This document shows positions 61,046 to 64,000 of a DNA stretch of 64,000 nucleotides, in pieces (position 1 is the stretch's first letter; each line of letters opens with the position of its first letter). This DNA is from Mucilaginibacter empetricola (lineage in GTDB: Bacteria; Bacteroidota; Bacteroidia; Sphingobacteriales; Sphingobacteriaceae). The notes under the pieces are model-generated. The model saw only the letters and a list, made by a program, of their open reading frames with translations. It ran no database searches and was not told where the DNA came from. The stretch is taken from assembly GCF_024808665.1 (NCBI RefSeq), contig NZ_JANUBZ010000001.1:310001-374000 (forward strand), read 5' to 3'. Made by a program: the position numbers and the translations under genes.

Positions 61046-63055
61046 ATGAATACTGATGCCATTAAATTGCCCCAAGGCCATTACTGTAATTCTTTAACCC
61101 AATATTCGCGTTTTGTTACCCGTGAAGTTTTCATTGGCGATGTGCCTATGGGCGGCAACAACCCCATCCGTATTCAAAGTATGACGACTACCGATACCAT
61201 GGACACTATTGGTACCGTAGAGCAGTCTATCAGGATGATCGATGCCGGCTGTGAATATATTCGTATTACAGCACCGAGCATTAAAGAAGCCCAAAATCTG
61301 GCTGAAATAAAAAAACAATTGCGTCAGCGTGGCTATACCGCCCCATTGGTGGCCGATATTCATTTTACCCCCAACGCAGCCGAAGTCGCTGCCCGTATAG
61401 TAGAAAAAGTAAGGGTAAATCCCGGCAATTATGCCGATAAAAAGAAATTTGACCAGATAGATTATACCGATGCTGAGTATCAGGGCGAGCTGGAGCGTAT
61501 TCACCAGAAATTTGCCCCACTGGTAAAAATCTGTAAGGAGTATGGCACCGCTATGCGCATAGGTACCAATCATGGTTCGTTGAGCGATAGGATTATGAGC
61601 CGTTATGGCGATACCCCGCAGGGCATGGTTGAATCGGCCATGGAGTTTATGCGGATGTGCGAAACGCTGAACTATTACAACCTGGTGGTGAGCATGAAAT
61701 CAAGTAACCCACAGGTTATGGTACAGGCTTACCGCTTACTGGTAGAAACGATGATGGCCGAGGGCATGAACTACCCGCTGCATCTGGGTGTAACCGAGGC
61801 CGGCGATGGTGAAGATGGCCGTATCAAATCGGCTGTGGGAATAGGTACTTTACTGGAAGATGGCCTGGGCGATACCGTTCGTGTTTCTTTAACCGAAGAG
61901 CCCGAGGCAGAAGCACCGGTGGCTATTGCTTTGGTAAAACGATATACGAGTCGAAAATCGTTAGTCGAAAGTCAGCAGCCAAAAGCAGTCCATGAACTAT
62001 CAACCATCAACCATGAACTAAACAAACATAACCCATACGAATACAAACGCCGCCATACTTATGAGGCTAATGCGTTTATTGGCGGCCACATGGTGCCAAG
62101 GGTGGTGATTGATCTGTCGAAAAAGAATTTAAAAGATCCTGCCGTTTTGAATGATGCAGGGTATTTATATTCGGCATTGCTGGATAAATACAATATGGCC
62201 GATCAATCGGTTGATTTTGTTTACCTGGCGGATGAATTGCCTTCATTCAACTTTCCCGGCAATTTAAAACAGCTATACAATTACAAAACATGGCAAAAAC
62301 TGGCGGACAAAAACATGTGCCATCCCCTGTTTACCTTAACAGAATACATTGATCCTACCGCCGACCGTTCGTCAGCCTTAAACCTGGTTTTGGTAAAACC
62401 CGCTGATATTCAATCGGACGAGTTCGGCGCATTACCTTTTGACAAATCTTTAGTATTCGTTCTGGAAACTAACGAACTACATGGCATGGCTGATCAGCGC
62501 CAGTTTTTCTTCCAAATGGAAGTATTAGGTTTGGAGGTCCCGGTTATCATCAAAAGAAGTTATTTATTTGAGAGTCAGGAGTCAAGAATCAAGATTCAAA
62601 ACTTACAACTATACGCGGCTACAGATTTAGGCGCATTGCTAGTTGATGGCTTTGGCGATGGCATTTGGATTGATGCACCTGAAATAGATACAAAAGCAAT
62701 TACTTCTACTGCCTTCGGTATTTTACAAGCTACCCGTTCACGCATTTCAAAAACGGAATATATCAGCTGCCCAAGTTGCGGCCGTACCTTGTTTGATTTG
62801 ATGGTTACTACGCAGATGATCCGCAGCCGTACAAGTCATCTTAAAGGCCTTAAAATTGGCATTATGGGTTGTATAGTAAATGGCCCCGGCGAAATGGCCG
62901 ATGCCGACTATGGTTACGTAGGCTCAGGTACTGATAAAGTAACCCTGTATCGTGGTAAAGAAGCAGTGAAGAAAAACATCAATTCAACCAAAGCTCTTGA
63001 TGAACTAATTAACATCATTAAAGAAGACGGCAATTGGGTAGAGCTGGAAGGCTAA
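61046..63055 (+). CDS. ispG: 4-hydroxy-3-methylbut-2-enyl-diphosphate synthase, long (Bacteroidota) type
   Basis: Iron-sulfur enzyme of the MEP isoprenoid pathway, converting ME-cPP to HMBPP. The 669-residue length is the long form found in Bacteroidota and plants, with a central extra domain compared with E. coli IspG (about 370). N-terminal TIM barrel (PIRIQSMTTTDTMDT...), middle insert, then the [4Fe-4S] domain with Cys575, Cys578 (ISCPSCGRTL) and Cys609 (GCIVNGPGE, with Glu616). Two short stretches (about residues 302-327 and 509-520) look like word repeats inserted in frame. The end overlaps the next gene, on the opposite strand, by 4 nt. Confidence 0.95.
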   Translation: MNTDAIKLPQGHYCNSLTQYSRFVTREVFIGDVPMGGNNPIRIQSMTTTDTMDTIGTVEQSIRMIDAGCEYIRITAPSIKEAQNLAEIKKQLRQRGYTAPLVADIHFTPNAAEVAARIVEKVRVNPGNYADKKKFDQIDYTDAEYQGELERIHQKFAPLVKICKEYGTAMRIGTNHGSLSDRIMSRYGDTPQGMVESAMEFMRMCETLNYYNLVVSMKSSNPQVMVQAYRLLVETMMAEGMNYPLHLGVTEAGDGEDGRIKSAVGIGTLLEDGLGDTVRVSLTEEPEAEAPVAIALVKRYTSRKSLVESQQPKAVHELSTINHELNKHNPYEYKRRHTYEANAFIGGHMVPRVVIDLSKKNLKDPAVLNDAGYLYSALLDKYNMADQSVDFVYLADELPSFNFPGNLKQLYNYKTWQKLADKNMCHPLFTLTEYIDPTADRSSALNLVLVKPADIQSDEFGALPFDKSLVFVLETNELHGMADQRQFFFQMEVLGLEVPVIIKRSYLFESQESRIKIQNLQLYAATDLGALLVDGFGDGIWIDAPEIDTKAITSTAFGILQATRSRISKTEYISCPSCGRTLFDLMVTTQMIRSRTSHLKGLKIGIMGCIVNGPGEMADADYGYVGSGTDKVTLYRGKEAVKKNINSTKALDELINIIKEDGNWVELEG

Positions 63056-63369
63056 TTAACCGGCGAAAAATCGGCAAACATTTTATAAGCTTCGTTTAAA
63101 GTATGCAGGGGTACATACTCGCAAACTTCAGCATATTCGCTCCACATTTGTAAAACAACGGCATTGCTGTGTGCTTTTTGTATGGCTTCTTCGCTTAACC
63201 ATTCAAAAACTTCAACAATTGTCCCATCGGCAGTTTCAGCAATAACCGGCTCACGGTTGGTTACCAGTCCTTCCTTTTTAAGGCGTGGTACATGCGTTTT
63301 AGTAAGCGCTTTTAAGGCCTCGGCTTTGCCAGGTTTGGGCTTATAAGCCACAATTACAATGCGTCCCAT
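63052..63369 (-). CDS. Antibiotic biosynthesis monooxygenase (ABM)-like protein
   Basis: A 105-residue single-domain protein of the dimeric alpha/beta-barrel (ABM, YgiN-like) type: MGRIVIVAYKPKPGKAEALKALTKTHVPRLKKEGLVTNREPVIAETADGTIVEVFEWLSEEAIQKAHSNAVVLQMWSEYAEVCEYVPLHTL. The Trp-Leu-Ser-x-Glu and His-x-Asn-x-x-Val segments fit the family. It is convergent with ispG, the stops overlapping by 4 nt. Function in cells unknown. Confidence 0.78.
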   Translation of the reverse strand: MGRIVIVAYKPKPGKAEALKALTKTHVPRLKKEGLVTNREPVIAETADGTIVEVFEWLSEEAIQKAHSNAVVLQMWSEYAEVCEYVPLHTLNEAYKMFADFSPVN

Positions 63370-63516
63370 AAATTTTATTTTTTATAAAATATAAATTTAA
63401 GAAATCCCACACAACAATAATCACGTAAATACCGAACGGAGAATAATATATTTCACTAAATTTGAGGTCAATTAAGTTTGTGACCGCGAGGTATTTAGAA
63501 ATAACCCCTGTTTTGA

Positions 63517-64000
63517 ATGACCGGTACTAATTATACTGCACTTATACAGTGTTACAAAATGTTTATCTGCAGGTTGGCCTGTGTTTTTCTTTTCGCTGCC
63601 CCCCTAATTTCCCGCGCCCAAATTTCTGATGTAAGGTTCAGGCATATTAGCAATGAGCAGGGATTGTCTAACAGCACCATTAACTGTGTATTTCAGGATA
63701 GTCGTGGTTTTATTTGGTTTGGCACCCGCGATGGTTTAAACCGTTACGATGGGGTAAAATTTAACATTTACCGCGTTGATGCAAAATCACCAGGCAGCAT
63801 AAGCGATAACTTTATCCGTTGCATGTATGAAGATGCAGAGCATAAATTGTGGGTAGGTACCTCCTTCGGCCTCAATTGTTTTGACCCTGTTACCAACACG
63901 TTTACCGTTTACACCCATAATAAAAAGGACAGCAAAAGCATTTCAAACAATATAATTACTTCTATCTGCAAGGCCAATGATAACAATATATGGGTAGGCA
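63517..64000 (+). CDS. Two-component-regulator propeller protein, likely a hybrid sensor kinase (3' end outside window)
   Basis: From the ATG at 63517 (or the ATG at 63559, which gives a better-formed signal peptide, MFICRLACVFLFAAPLISRAQ), the frame runs to the window edge. The mature part begins ISDVRFRHISNEQGLSNSTINCVFQDSRGFIWFGTRDGLNRYDGVKFNIYRVD, then DNFIRCMYEDAEHKLWVGTSFGLNCFDPVTNTFTVY. These are repeats of a Reg_prop propeller blade as found in Bacteroidota hybrid two-component (HTCS) glycan sensors. The kinase part is beyond the window. Confidence 0.88.
   Translation, partial: MTGTNYTALIQCYKMFICRLACVFLFAAPLISRAQISDVRFRHISNEQGLSNSTINCVFQDSRGFIWFGTRDGLNRYDGVKFNIYRVDAKSPGSISDNFIRCMYEDAEHKLWVGTSFGLNCFDPVTNTFTVYTHNKKDSKSISNNIITSICKANDNNIWVG

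Overview
The window looks like a chromosome segment from a Bacteroidota bacterium, most likely a Sphingobacteriaceae member close to Mucilaginibacter or Pedobacter. The grounds are: a bacillithiol-type BshA, the gliding lipoprotein GldD, an OstA-like periplasmic protein, a long IspG, HYC_CC_PP and DUF6515-type proteins, a two-component-regulator propeller protein at the right edge, very few Shine-Dalgarno sites, and promoters of the TTG...TAnnTTTG type. Base composition is moderate (about 40% GC by eye). There is no prophage, insertion sequence, rRNA operon or CRISPR array.

Layout. 1-4934: exopolysaccharide export and priming (Wzc-like kinase cut by the window edge, Wza-like lipoprotein, family 2 glycosyltransferase, WecA/TagO-like sugar-phosphate transferase). 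5044-7784: gap, a GNAT acetyltransferase and pgk. 7873-12699: a secreted S15-type hydrolase and the OstA-like protein. 12750-15353: tilS and small proteins. 15354-16290: a non-coding region holding a mobile-looking palindromic repeat and two tandem tRNA-like genes, divergent from an Lrp/AsnC regulator. 16910-24628: prohibitin-like protein, rhodanese, DUF4407 protein, prolyl oligopeptidase, lactonase and bshA. 24883-30570: an eight-gene operon encoding a private fatty-acid-synthase-like system (reductase, dehydratase, ACP, ketosynthase, enoyl-reductase-like SDR, phosphopantetheinyl transferase, alpha/beta hydrolase, acyltransferase). 30844-36306: TPR protein, VOC protein, a glycosyltransferase/DUF2304/methyltransferase group and two small exported proteins. 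36558-41153: pdhB, a subtilase and an ALDH7-type dehydrogenase. 41391-49667: TPR protein, phosphosulfolactate synthase, an AT-rich accessory pair, aroE-gldD, an M1 peptidase and prfA. 49969-57396: ApbE-like protein, an outer-membrane protein with a two-component system, DUF6515 protein, and a metal-linked trio (HYC_CC_PP, HMA, outer-membrane protein). 57457-64000: GH2 beta-galactosidase, a lipoprotein, ispG, a small monooxygenase-like protein and the start of a propeller sensor.

Most unusual items. (1) Two adjacent 112-116 nt RNAs at 15824-16138 fold as complete tRNA cloverleaves with GTC anticodons, yet carry very long branched variable arms, U1-A72 and G73. Both contain the nonamer CACCTCCTT, the same as the 16S rRNA anti-Shine-Dalgarno tail. 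(2) Many intergenic regions are long imperfect palindromes built from tandem short 'words' such as CAATCAAC, CCGCACAT, TTGCAGTT and CATTCCGA. Two word-like segments of the same style lie in frame inside ispG. (3) The fatty-acid-like operon has an ACP whose usual DSL motif reads PST.

Everything here was read by eye from the sequence. No similarity search or folding program was run, so family names rest on recognisable motifs and remembered family features.
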